This document shows, piece by piece, positions 23,801 to 33,700 of a DNA stretch of 64,000 nucleotides. Position numbers and translations under genes: made by a program. Position 1 is the first letter of the stretch, and the number at the start of each line of letters is the position of its first letter. The DNA lies in NCBI RefSeq assembly GCF_024139115.2, contig NC_085139.1, forward strand, positions 102,224,158-102,288,157, written 5' to 3'. The notes under the pieces are model-generated. The model was not told the origin of the DNA and did no database searches. It saw only the letters and a program-made list of their open reading frames with translations. The DNA is from Armigeres subalbatus (lineage: Eukaryota > Arthropoda > Insecta > Diptera > Culicidae).

Positions 23801-23940
23801 AGAATTCCGAAGGGATTCTGACGAGAATTCCGAAGGGATTCTGACGAGAATCCTGAAGGGATTCTGACGAAATTCCTGAAGAGATAATGACGAGAATCCT
23901 GAAAGAATTTTGACGTGAATACTGAAAGGATTCTGATTAG
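20873..23940. repeat. Tandem array B, 23-bp satellite, about 130 units
   Basis: The unit is GAATCC-TGAAG-GGATTC plus a 6-bp linker, TGACGA in most units and TGTCGA in blocks at about 21680-21860, 22670-22760 and 23110-23400. The arms are reverse complements as in array A. A 27-bp variant with an extra GCCT sits at about 21500-21650. The minus strand frame of 415 codons (SGFSSESLQDSRQNPFRILVRI...) arises because the unit has no stop in any frame and 23 shifts frame each unit. Confidence 0.97.
22352..23640. repeat. Two successive higher-order segments within array B
   Basis: The same ordered series of rare variants occurs twice: GAGATTTCTGAAG at 22352 and 22949; GTTGAGATCC with TTTCGTCGAG at 22648 and 23084; a TGTCGA/AAAGG block; then ACCAGAATCGTGAAG at 22855 and 23568, followed by AAGGTATTTTAACG. 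Offsets are 597, 436 and 713 bp, so the copies differ by whole numbers of monomers. This is duplication of a multi-unit block followed by unequal exchange. Confidence 0.85.
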
Positions 23941-24947
23941 ACTCAAATGCCATGCATAACGATAAAGTTTTCTGCGCTGCTAAAAATTCAGAAATGCATG
24001 TGCTTGAACGTAGATGGTAAGCGTTACAGAGATGGAGCAAGGCTAGCGATGTGTGACGAAGTGACTGTTACTCAATATGTATTTTATTTAAATAACTTAT
24101 CTCAGCTGCATTACTGTTGTTGATCCGGTTTTAGAAGCCTGATGGTTGGGATTGATTCGCTAAGTATTTCTCCGGAAATTTATCCAATTCCTCCTGTATG
24201 ATGATGCTCCGAAGTAACCAAATTTTGTACGCTTATCATCTTACTCCTGACTTTTAATAATATATTTTTAATGACTTATACATATTACCCTTTTTTTCAA
24301 TATGCGTAATTAATTTTAACCTTGGAATTGGGAGCGTCAATCTCTCTTCTAATGCAACCCAGTTGGTTTGATCTGGTGAAAATTCAAATACCTAGTTCCC
24401 TCCTTTTTCGGTCCGTGACCTCCGATAGCCTCAATTTTCTATCGCATAAAAACCCAATTTTCTATCCCATTAGTAGCCGCAGCTACCTTTTCGGGCCGAC
24501 TGAAAGGCGACCCCCTCCGGATTCCATTCCAACCACGTGCTGTGCACGCAGATTCGATAGAACCGCTCATACTCCCCATCATTAACCAAATTAATTCCAT
24601 GTGTGTTTCCACATCTATTCACGACCGACCGACTAATCTCACCTGTGGCGCAGTTCTCCTCAAAATTCGATAAACCATCAAACAGTCAGTGCTGTACTAA
24701 AGTCAATGGCCGCGCGCGCGCCCGATCGTTCGTCGTGCGGTCCCAATTGGGATGACTGTCATAAATCACATTTTAGTATGGATAGCGCGCTCTAAATCTA
24801 AGTAAATCCGCTTCTAAGCCCGCGACGACTTGGCACAACGAACGCAAGATAAGTCAATTGATTAGCTCGGCTCGACCCGCGGGCCTGCTTGCTATCGGGC
24901 TGTCTTTTACGTTTAAAAAGAAACAAAACGTATTGAGAATGGCAACG
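23941..24947. other. Non-coding stretch, no gene recognised
   Basis: Single-copy-looking sequence. A CGCGCGCGCG run is at about 24710-24722. The frame at 24322-24585 has no recognisable domain. Confidence 0.55.
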
Positions 24948-25173
24948 CGCATGCTAAAAATCACTAACAAATTTTTGTGTTCCATTCACATTCTTCTAGA
25001 ACAACACAAAACAAAAATGCCTCGTGTTATTTTATCGCAATATTTTTAATAGCACTACATTCTTCATGAAAACTGTGACAGTATAACTATAGCTCATCTA
25101 TGTGTTGTTCTAAAAGAGGCTCATCGCTGTGAATGGAACACAAAAATTCTGTCAACCATTTTTAGCGTGCGGT
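24948..25173. mobile_element. Foldback element with about 65-bp arms
   Basis: The left arm CGCATGCTAAAAATCACTAAC, then TTTTTGTGTTCCATTCACA and TAGAACAACACA, is repeated inverted on the right as TGTGTTGTTCTA, TGTGAATGGAACACAAAAA and TTTTTAGCGTGCG. Arms differ by several substitutions and a small indel around the AGGCTCATCG segment. The centre of about 85 bp is AT-rich. No coding capacity. Confidence 0.8.
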
Positions 25174-26354
25174 TCATACAATCTATGAGAGAAAAGAGAA
25201 GGAAACCTTACAATTGTCTGCGCATCACGCAATCCACCGGCGAATTAACCTTGAAAACTCGATATCTGTCCTGCTCTTCCTGAAAGGGTGCCTCACTTGG
25301 CCATGTTCACGAGAGTTAAGTAACATGCTCTCACGAAATGCTCATGAGAACTGGTTCTCTAGATATCTCAGCGTGTACGTTTTTGCTCTTCGTTTCTGGC
25401 TCTATTTCTCGTGAGAACCGTCGCCGGTCACCCCGGTCGGGAAATCAACAACAGAAGTTGATCACTTGCGCAGCAGCGTAATCGCTTTTGATAGTGGTAT
25501 GGGTGTTAAGTCACCGAAGCGTGGACAACCACGCCGGAGCGGACAGACCATGACTCCACGCGGTAGTGGCGCACTGGCAAGGAGGAGAACGGCTCGGCTA
25601 TGCCGGTTGTGACTCAACCACGCCGAATAGCTGCGATTCTTGAGCGAAGAAGCTGCTTCTGTTGCTGCGTGGTGAGTTCAGTTTGCCGGTAGCGTGGCGA
25701 ATGAATCAATAATTTTAGCGTATTTTTTAAAGACTCTAAATGTGGAAAATATTACTATCTTTGTTGATTATTTCACGGCCGTACTCAAACTTTTCTCATA
25801 TTTTCAATACTGATCAAAAGACAGGATTTTTGCAGCTCACTTAGTTACTGATTTAGGACTTTCTCTAGATTATTGTCCAGCCAACACCGTCGAAAAAGCT
25901 GTATTGGTGAGCGACTTGGTCGTCGTTTGCTCTGGTGTGAATATTATTCCGGTCAATGGCAAAAGAGTTAAACGTGAGGGGTATTTGAATTGTGAAGTTG
26001 ATTGCAGGGTAATGGCAAAAAGCGCTAAATACGCTGCGACTGCAAAAGTAAGAATGAACGGGAACGGACTGAAGTAGGTAGGAGGTCGGATTATTGTCGC
26101 CGTTTGTTTGGAATCATCATATTATTCATTCTTTGACTATTTATGGAACACTTTTTAGATTTGTGTGAGAAATCGCTGCATCTTTTACTCTTTTCTGCTA
26201 ATAAGTTTTGAACACTTTAAAATAAATTTGGATATATTTCAAAATAGTAAAATTTGGTGGAATAAATATTAACTATTTTTGTTTAGGTTAACGAAAAAAA
26301 TAATCAACAACGGCACTGTTGCAAGCTCTGGCCGAATAACGAATAGATATTAAC
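25174..26354. other. Non-coding stretch, no gene recognised
   Basis: A GC-richer segment at about 25420-25700 contains repeated ACCACGCCG motifs. No open frame, element end or RNA structure was supportable. Confidence 0.5.
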
Positions 26355-26466
26355 ATAGGGTAGAGCACCATTTGGGCAGCACCCCCTATTCTCGTCAGCA
26401 ACGTTCATTGCTGCGTGCGGTTCGGACGGAAATAGGGGGTGCTGCCCAAATGGTCACGCTCCCTAT
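26355..26466. mobile_element. Small palindromic element, 112 bp
   Basis: ATAGGGTAGAGCACCATTTGG plus GCAGCACCCCCTATT pairs with AATAGGGGGTGCTGC, CCAAATGGTCACG and CTCCCTAT. Arms are about 36 bp with three or four mismatches and a loop of about 39 bases. It looks like a miniature foldback element; no target duplication is clear. Confidence 0.75.
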
Positions 26467-26479
26467 TCCAGTTAATAAA

Positions 26480-27490
26480 AATACCTTCTTGTCCAAAATC
26501 TAATCACGTCAGGAAATTCAAAAATTGAATGGAAATTTCCCACATAAAGGCGAAATATTTTTTGTGGAAAATCGTAAGGAGAATTTGCAGTGGAACTGTG
26601 AGAGATTTTTCTGCGAAAAGTAATTCGGAAGGAACTTTTCCCAGAATTTCGAAAGAATTTCTCGTGTACATCCGAAGATTTTTTTCGTGAGAGTGCAAAA
26701 GGATTTCCTTCGGAATACAGGATGAGTTCTCTGTGAAAATTCAAAACAATTTCCTGATGGAATTCAATAAACTTCCACTTGGGAATTTGAAATACCTTCA
26801 CGTTATTTTTGTATAACAATCGCTCTAAGAAGATTGTAAGAATTTCCGTGGAGATTTGAAGGAGCTTTCACAGGTAATCTGAAGTAAAATTTTGTTAATA
26901 TTTTTAAAACATTTTTGGCAATTTAAATAAATTTAAATAAATACTCTAAGTAATTTCTATTGAAACTTTTAGATGAAGTCTTTGTGAAAATTCAAAGGAA
27001 ATTTTCCAAAATGGCAATTTCTAAGAAACACCGATTCTACCAGAAGTTCATTCAGGAGTAATTTCGTAATTAAGTCATTTCTTCAGGAGTTCTTCAAGGA
27101 ATGCAGGCAACTTATGTCAAGGAATTCAGACAAATTACTTAAAGAAGTTTTGTCAAATACCTTTATGCAATTCTGTTGAAATTCCTCAGGAAATTTAGTC
27201 AAATTTCTCCGAGGAATATACATTGTAGATTTCCTTGGAAAGATCCACTCGATTTTTTTTTTCGAATAATGCAGTCAAATTTCTTCAAGAAATTAAAACT
27301 AATTCTTTCAAGGAAATTTTACTTTTTTAAGTTATTTTTTTTAGAGATTCAGACGAATTCTTTCATAAACATGTATCCATAAGCAAATATAAACCAATTC
27401 CTTTGAAAATGAAACAAATTCCATCAAAAACTCATACGAATTCCAAAACTTCAGACAACTCACTTCAAGAAACTCAATCAACTTTTTTCA
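26480..27490. repeat. Highly decayed GAATTTC/GGAAATT repeat region
   Basis: GAATTTC, GGAATTC, GAAATTCC and CAAATTTCTTC motifs in both orientations recur every few tens of bases (for example CAGGAAATT-AGTC-AAATTTCT at 27187-27207). This resembles the arm-spacer-arm design of the sharp arrays but with different, eroded arms. Homology to them is a guess. Confidence 0.45.
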
Positions 27491-27549
27491 GAATCGGAAT
27501 GCATCACATACCTGGTAGCGGGTAACTTATTTCAGGCAATTCAGTAAAA

Positions 27550-27630
27550 AGTCTCTTTTTCGAGTCTACTTAGGTCACTTTTACTGACAAAAAGTCATTA
27601 AAGTCACTTTTTCTGTCAAAAAGTCATTAT
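27550..27630. repeat. AAAGTCACTTTTTCTGACAAAAAGTCATT repeats
   Basis: Two or three imperfect copies of GTCACTTTT-CTG-CAAAAAGTCATTA lie in direct orientation, and each unit is itself weakly palindromic. The stretch is short and no parent element is identified. Confidence 0.5.
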
Positions 27631-27992
27631 CTTCAACTATTTCGAAAATATTGTCAATGGTTCATTAGGTAGATTGTCCCAGAAATTAATAAAAAATAAA
27701 AAATTGAAGCTTTATGTATCCGTGGAATGATGCTTTGTTTATGTTTAAATTGTTTAAATTTAATTACGGACCTAGAAAGTGGCTCTTAACTTCATCAGGA
27801 CTTCAAATCCACTCTCATCATTCCAGACGGTTGTTGTTAAACGCAACGATTCTTCATTTAATAAGTTAGAACTTTTTCGATCAATTTTCCGACAGTACAT
27901 ATTAGTGATTATACATACACTCAATCCTCGTTTTACGGCACTTCTTGTGGGGACTTAAAAAGAATTTTTGCTTAAATCACGAGTTTTTCATT

Positions 27993-28669
27993 TAATTCAT
28001 TGATCCTTGGACACTTAACCCGTAACGGTGGGTAGACACCTTTACCTGGTGTGTTACGGGGTAAGATCTACCTCTGTTACATTGCCAGCTACAGGCAAAT
28101 CCTGAATCCTGACCCAACGAATACCTTCCTCATTATCCAATTCCGTGGTATTTATAAGGGTGTCGCTAAATCGGTGGCCTCTCGTTAAGTAAATACCACA
28201 TCAACACTTCCTTCCTCTCTCTAGTTACGGTGAAGATGAGCGTGGCCAGGAGTAGTAATCCTCATGCTTTTGTTATTTTTGTTTAAGACTAGAATCAAGG
28301 ACCACTCACCTTCTTGATTTCTGATAGCATTCTAGATAAGGATCTCAAATGTAAAACATGAGTATCTTCTTCTTCTTCTTCTTATTGGCATTACATCCCC
28401 ACACTGGGACAGACCCGCCTCGCAGCTTAGTGTACATTAAGCACTTCCACAGTTATTAACTGCGAGATTTCTTAGCCATGTTATCCTTTTTTGCATTCGT
28501 ATACCATTAGGCTAGCACGATGATACTTTTATGCCCAGGGAAGTCGAGACGTCTCACCGCACGGCTAAGGAGGGCCCCCTAAAACATGAGTATCACTAGT
28601 GTCCAATCTACGAATTACACCGTAACAATGCTAATGTGCTAATGCTAATTCATTGATCCTTGGACACTT
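27993..28669. mobile_element. Insertion bounded by 24-bp direct repeats
   Basis: The 24 bases 27993-28016 (TAATTCATTGATC then CTTGGACACTT) recur exactly at 28646-28669. The pair looks like a long target-site duplication or a duplicated flank. Removing the Feilai and its duplication leaves about 400 bp of unidentified sequence starting AACCCGTAACGGTGGG. A 5'-truncated LINE is plausible but there is no coding sequence or tail to prove it. Confidence 0.5.
28367..28579 (-). mobile_element. Feilai-type SINE, head deleted
   Basis: The minus strand carries the tail ATGTAATGCCAATAAGAAG and body, then jumps from the CTTCCCTGGGCAT region to the terminal GCCGTGCGG, so the B-box is lost. The direct repeat TAAAACATGAGTATC is exact at 28352-28366 and 28580-28594. 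It must have inserted after the surrounding 27993-28669 unit. Confidence 0.88.
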
Positions 28670-29139
28670 TGAAACACGACACATAATCATAGTAATACAA
28701 AGACCTAACATGGTTATGTTATTTCACATGTTCTTGGTCTTCCAAGTTCGCTGGAGTTTAGGCTTTGGCACCACCACGCGTACACTAACATTTATCGGCT
28801 TTTTTGATATGGTACAATGTACATGCTCCCAACATTCCTAGCAATTCTTGAATTAAATTGGACATGCCTTCAACATGCGTTCCATTCCAGGTAATCCAAG
28901 AATCGGAGTACAGACCTCAAGGTTATTAAGCGTAAACAAAGATCTGTTTGCCCCGTTTAGAAATGCACCATGCTCTTAGTGATAATTTGTGCCAAATTGA
29001 ACTTGGATTGAATGCATGTTTTTTTCAGACCATTTCAGACCATCCAAGAACCCCTTAAGAAGAAATATGCTTTTAGTGATTTTATTGCTGGATGAGGATT
29101 GCACAAAATGATGGGGAATCGGAGTGAGAGTGTGATACC

Positions 29140-30720
29140 GAGCACACCGAGGAGCATATACTCTGCTAGGCCTATACTCTGGAATGAAACAGTTGTTGAT
29201 GGCGTATCCTACTCGCTTTTATGGATCGGATGGTCATGAACCATTTTTAATAAGAATTATCAGCCCTTTTGGTAATGCGTGTAGATTTTAATGCCTATTC
29301 TCCAGGGAGTTCTTGGACTGACGGAACTGAAACGGAACAGTTATTAAAGGCGTATCCAATTTGATTTTATGGATAATAAAGGACTTGAACTATTTTTAAG
29401 AAGAGATAACAACTCTTTGTTTACGCATTTAGACCTTAGAGCCTACTCCAGGAAGTTCTTTGATGCCCTGATACGGAACAGGTACTGAATGCATATCCAG
29501 TTTGATTCTATGGATTCTAAAGGGCATGAACCTTAAAGCCTGAACTCCAAGGAATTCTTTGATGATCTGGAAAGGAACAGCTTATGAAGGCATATCCAAT
29601 TTGGTTTATTTCATCAAATAAGGAATAAACCATTTTTCAAAAGAGATCTCGTCCTTTCGGATACGAGTGTAAGTTTGAATGCACTTTCAAAAAATGTTAA
29701 AAAAATGAGATTAAATTTATTCTTTTCCCGGTTCCATTTCATTTAAAGTGTTGTTTATAAAGAATGCTCATAACATTTCTTTTGGAATGACTTCTGTTTT
29801 GTACTGCTTTACGTCCTTAAAACGTTTCTAAACCCAATCGCAAGCAGCACGTTCGGTCTGCGTGGACATTCCGTTCCAGATTTTAAGAATTACCGCCTTG
29901 AACTGGTCCAGGTTCCTGACCTTGTATTCGTCCAGCTTTGACATAATAAAGAACCAAATAAGAAAGTTAAGAGGGTTCAAGCTGGGAGGCCGCAAAGTTT
30001 AGTCCAAAAAGTCGATGAAATTGTTCCCATATTAGACTTAAATCGCATTTTCCGTGTTTAAAGGGGTATCGTCCAATTGGAACACGAAGGGCTCATCTGC
30101 GTATTAGCACCGGGCCACTGGGGGCATCAACCGTCCCCAAAACCTCAGTTTTGTAGTACGTCACAATGAATTTGACCTTCAAAAACGGCTATTTACGATG
30201 CCCCAATACTCTTTCAACGCGCGTAATAAACAAACAACAAGTGACAGAATGGCAACACCACACACATCCGTTAGCGTATATATGCAGCTAAAACTGACAC
30301 CATTACTAATACTGAATATGTACATTTGGCATACAAACACAATGATCAAACATTTGTATTCGAACTTATTGAACACCCTGTATACCGCAGGGAGGTCTTG
30401 GATGACCTGAAATGAAACAGTTACTGAAGGCGTATCCAGTTTGATTCTACGGATTAGAAAGGGCTAAACCATTTTAGAAGAAAGATAACATCCCTTTGGT
30501 TACGCGTGTAGACCTTGAGGCATATACTCCAGGAAGTACTCGGATGACCTGGAACGGAACCATTAATAGAGGCGTATCCTATTTGACTCTACGGATTCGA
30601 AAGAACATCAACCATTTTTAAAAAGAGATAACAGATCTTAATTTACGCGAGTAGAACTAAAGGCCTTTGTTACGCGTGTAGACTCCAGGAAACTCTTCGA
30701 TGAGCTGGAATAGTGATGGC
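29140..30720. repeat. Degenerate tandem repeat of about 140 bp, split by a mariner insertion
   Basis: Each unit runs CTCCAGGAAGTTCTT-GATGACCTG, ACGGAACAGTTACTGAAGG, CGTATCCAATTTGATT, GGGCATGAACCATTTTTAA, GAGATAACA, TACGCGTGTAGACC. Units start near 29329, 29470, 29569 (one shortened), 30410 and 30550; the clean offset is 141 bp. The mariner remnant at about 29720-30383 interrupts the series. Confidence 0.75.
29720..30383 (-). pseudogene. Decayed Tc1/mariner transposase with one terminal repeat
   Basis: Minus-strand translation with stops and shifts shows, in order, a segment like FVFQLDD (position of the mariner FQQD motif), RPPSLNPLNFLIWFF (position of SPDLNPLD), and then SKLDEYKVRNLDQFKAVILKIWN. 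The end at 30362-30383 gives TACAGGGTGTTCAATAAGTTCG on the minus strand, a mariner-like terminus next to TA. The other terminus is not found, and stop codons lie within the core. It is inactive. Confidence 0.75.
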
Positions 30721-31164
30721 AAATGTTGAAGATGCACGAACATTGCTCAGGTCATTGGGTTTCAAAGAGTGCCTTCTTATATGTTCACTTTAGGATGTCA
30801 ATTATGTTTAAAATTCTTTTTACGTCACCTGCCGTAAAAAAGAGGCCGTAATACGAATCAATGTATAGAAAATGCCGTTGGGATTGAGTGTATAGGAGTT
30901 TGGTAAAGACACAAAGATTCCTATATAAATAATTGATGTCCAGGAATTAATGAAATGATTTTCTATCATAAAAATTGCCATTTCAACAAACAAGTGTCAT
31001 ATAAAAGTCAATTTTCATCACTGCAACTAAAACTGAAAGTCACTATCCCTTTTTTCAGCAGCGTTGGTCACTACAGCTATTATTATTATCTCGGTCCGGT
31101 TCATCTCGGAGAGTCCATTAAATTCACTGTTTTGAGCGACATCAATCGCTACCAGCCCTGTCAC

Positions 31165-32720
31165 CAGGATTCTGCCCAAATTAACTTCATGATTTTGTCC
31201 GAAATCTCTATAAAATACGGTTTAAAATCCCTTCATGATTCTGTCTTGAATCCCGTAAGGATGTTGTCCGAAATCCTTTCAGGATTTTGTCTAGAATCCC
31301 AACACGAGTGTGTCAAAAACCCGTCAAGATTTCGTTCTGAATGCCTCCAGGACTCTGTCCGCATTCTCTTAAGAATTTTGTTCGGAATCCGTTCAAGATT
31401 TTGTTTGGTATTCCATTAGGGTTTTGTTTCAAAAACCCTGAAGGGTCCTTTCCGATATCTTTTCAGTCTTCTGTCCGGAATACCCTCACTAAGCTGTGCT
31501 AAGTCGCATTAGAATTTTGCCCGGAACCCTTGTAGGTTTTATGTAGAATTCAATCAGGATGCGATACGGTCCCGAATCTCTTCAGGATTCTGCACGAAAA
31601 TTTCTTTCGAAATCCTTTCAGGGTTCTGTCTGGAATCCCTTTATGCAATTTGTCAGAAATCCCTTCAGGTTTCTCTCCGCGATCCTCTCACGAATCTGTC
31701 CGGAATCTCATCTGAATCCTGTCTGGTATCCGATTAAGATTAACTCTGGGATACAATCAACAGTTAATCAGCCAGAAAATGCTTCAGAATGATGTCCAGA
31801 ATTCAGAAATCTGTATTCTGTCCGGAATCCGAAGAAAATTCAGTCTATATTCTATTCGAATCGTTTCAGGATTCTGTCCGTATTCCCTTCAGCATTTCCT
31901 CCGCTATTCATTCAGAATGCCTTCAGGGCTCAGTCAGTAATTCTTTCAAATTCAGTTTGGGATACTTCCAGGATTCTGTCCGGAATACAAATTCGATTCA
32001 ATCCGGAATCCATTTAGAATTCTTTTGGAAATATGGTCAGGATACTATCCGGAACATCTTCAGGATTCCGTTCGTAATCCCTTCAGAAAATCTTCAAAAT
32101 GCCGTCGTGGATTATGTGCTGGTTTCCTTCAGAATTCTGTTCGGCACATTTTCAGGATGCGGTCCTGAATACCTCCCGGATTCTGTTCTGAATTGTGTCC
32201 GGTAGGCCTTTCTTTGGGATTGGGACCTAGGGGTCTTTCTTGCCCTTGCAGTAAGATGCGCGGCTACAAAACAAACCCATGCTGAAGGTGGTTGGGTCCG
32301 AATCCCGGTCCTGAGTAGGAAGTATTCTCTCCAAAATTCCTTCTGGATGTTGTCCAAAATCCCTGCAGGATTATCTCCGGAATTACTTCAGTGTGCTGTT
32401 CCTTCCAGGGTTCTGTCTGAAATCCGTTCTGAATTCTGTTTACAATATCTTCAAGATTCTGTCTGAAATCGCTTCAAGATATTGTTTAAAATACCTTCAA
32501 GATTGTTTCCGGTATTTCTTAAGGATTCTGTTCAGAATACCTTAAGAATCTTGTCCGGAATCCACTCAAAATTTTGAAAGTTTATGTCCGGAAACACTTC
32601 TAGATTCTGTTCGAAATTTCACGATTGTGTTCGCAATTCCTTTGGCATTCTGTTAGAAATCTCTTCAGAATTCTTTCAGAAAGCTGTTTGAAATCCCTCC
32701 AGGATTCTGTCCTTAACGTC
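31165..32720. repeat. Tandem array C, copy 1, decayed 23-bp satellite
   Basis: The consensus is GGATTC-TGTCCG-GAATCC-CTTCA, 23 bp. Reversed it is GAATCC-TGAAG-GGATTC-CGGACA, the same 17-bp core as array B with another linker. Units are diverged by substitutions but the periodicity is still followed by eye throughout. Confidence 0.88.
32218..32313 (+). mobile_element. Feilai-like SINE head fragment
   Basis: It contains GCAGTAAGATGCGCGGCTACA, CCATGCTGAAGGTGG and GGGTCCGAATCCC (a mutated B-box at about 32293-32306) with no tail. The same head lies at 45866-45935 in the paralogous block. Confidence 0.7.
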
Positions 32721-32930
32721 TGAGGGAAGCTCTCTCGCGGTAGAGCGCTATTTTTGACGCACGGCAGGAAAGGAACGATGAGTGCGTTAGAAAGTCCGTC
32801 AACTTTGTATGTAGTGTGACACTAGAAAAAAGCGTATTCCCATTTGTAAACACGGAGATACCAAATAAATAAATAGAAATCAAATGTAGGATTGGGACGA
32901 GATAAACAATTGATGGTAAATGAGACGAAA

Positions 32931-33258
32931 AGTTCCTCCAGGAATCCCTGGAAGAAGTTCCGGAGGAATTCCTGGAGGAAGTTCCGGATGAATTCATGGA
33001 GGCACTTCCGGAGGAATCCCTGGAGGAACACCCGGAGGAATTCCAGGAGAACCTTCCGAAGGAATTCCTAAAGGTACTTCCGAAGGAATTCCTGGAGGAA
33101 CTTCCGGAGGAATTCCTGGAGGAATTTCCGGAGGAGCTTCCGGAAGAATTCCTGGAGAAGCTTCCAGACGATTTCCTGGAGGAACTTCGAGAGGAATTCC
33201 TGGAAGGACTTCCGGAGGAACTTTCGAAGGAATTCCTGGAGGATATTCCGAAGGAATA
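32931..33258. repeat. 24-bp GGAATTCC satellite, about 13 units
   Basis: The unit is GGAATTCC-TGGA-GGAA-CTTCC-GGA with GGAA/TTCC pairs in alternating orientation. Since 24 is divisible by 3, both strands give 8-residue peptide repeats (EEFLEELP on plus, GIPPEVPP on minus) that mimic low-complexity proteins. There is no start context or flanking exon. I read it as satellite, not gene. Confidence 0.88.
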
Positions 33259-33261
33259 CGG

Positions 33262-33700
33262 TTATAAGGTCGAAAACGGTCGAAAATGTCATTTGGCAGG
33301 CGACATACGGTCGAACTGATAATTTGGCCGAAAAAGTTATTTTCCCCCAACAGATCATTTGTCCGAAAATGGCTTTTGGCCGAACATGTCGTTTGCCATA
33401 TGGTCATATCATGGACAAGGATGTTACTTCGTACGGCTAAATGGCACTTTCTGCTTAATGAGCATTTCGAACAAGCGGCCTTTTTGGCCCAGATGAACTA
33501 TTCTGCCAAACGATTTTTTCGGCAATATCAGCAGTTCGGCGAAACAACATTTTCGGCCGTATAATCATTTCGATAAAATAACATTTTCGGCCAAATGTCT
33601 CTTTTTGCCAAACGACCATTTCATCCAAACGGCATTTTCGGCTAAATGACCTATTACACCAGACTACTTTTTCGACCAATTGACATGTTCTGCCGAACTA
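33262..33700. repeat. Decayed repeat with TTTGGCCGAA / TTCGGCC motifs
   Basis: Words such as ATTTGGCCGAAAA, TTTTGGCCGAACATG, TTTTCGGCCAAATG and AAACGGCATTTTCGGC recur about every 22-25 bases in both orientations. A shorter piece of the same repeat follows the assembly gap at 42912. No long monomer consensus is intact. Confidence 0.75.

Larger units (their letters stand above)
27918..30890. mobile_element. Composite TA-flanked element, about 3 kb, with perfect 10-bp ends
   Basis: The left end CACTCAATCC (27918-27927) and right end GGATTGAGTG (30881-30890) are perfect inverted repeats, each flanked outside by TA. Just inside both ends lie CGTTTTACGGCA-like and GCCGTAAAA-like sequences, again inverted. 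TA flanks suit a Tc1/mariner-type element. The interior holds a Feilai SINE, a 24-bp direct repeat pair, a 140-bp repeat series and a mariner remnant, so the original element was much shorter. Confidence 0.6.
30893..32720 (+). repeat. Paralogous block 1 (partner of 44095-47960)
   Basis: Both blocks share a leader (about 30893-31165 and 44095-44380) with GCAGCGTTGGTCACTA, GAGCGACAT, AATCGCTACCAGCCCTGTCA and ATAAAATACGGTTT, followed by array C and then the same truncated SINE head at matching places (32218 and 45866). The duplication therefore post-dates both the array and the SINE insertion. Divergence is substantial, so it is not recent. Confidence 0.8.

Noticed and set aside
32994..33407. 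EEFLEELP or GIPPEVPP repeat proteins on either strand
   Set aside because: Both strands are open because of the 24-bp GGAATTCC satellite. The collagen- or acid-like look is a by-product.
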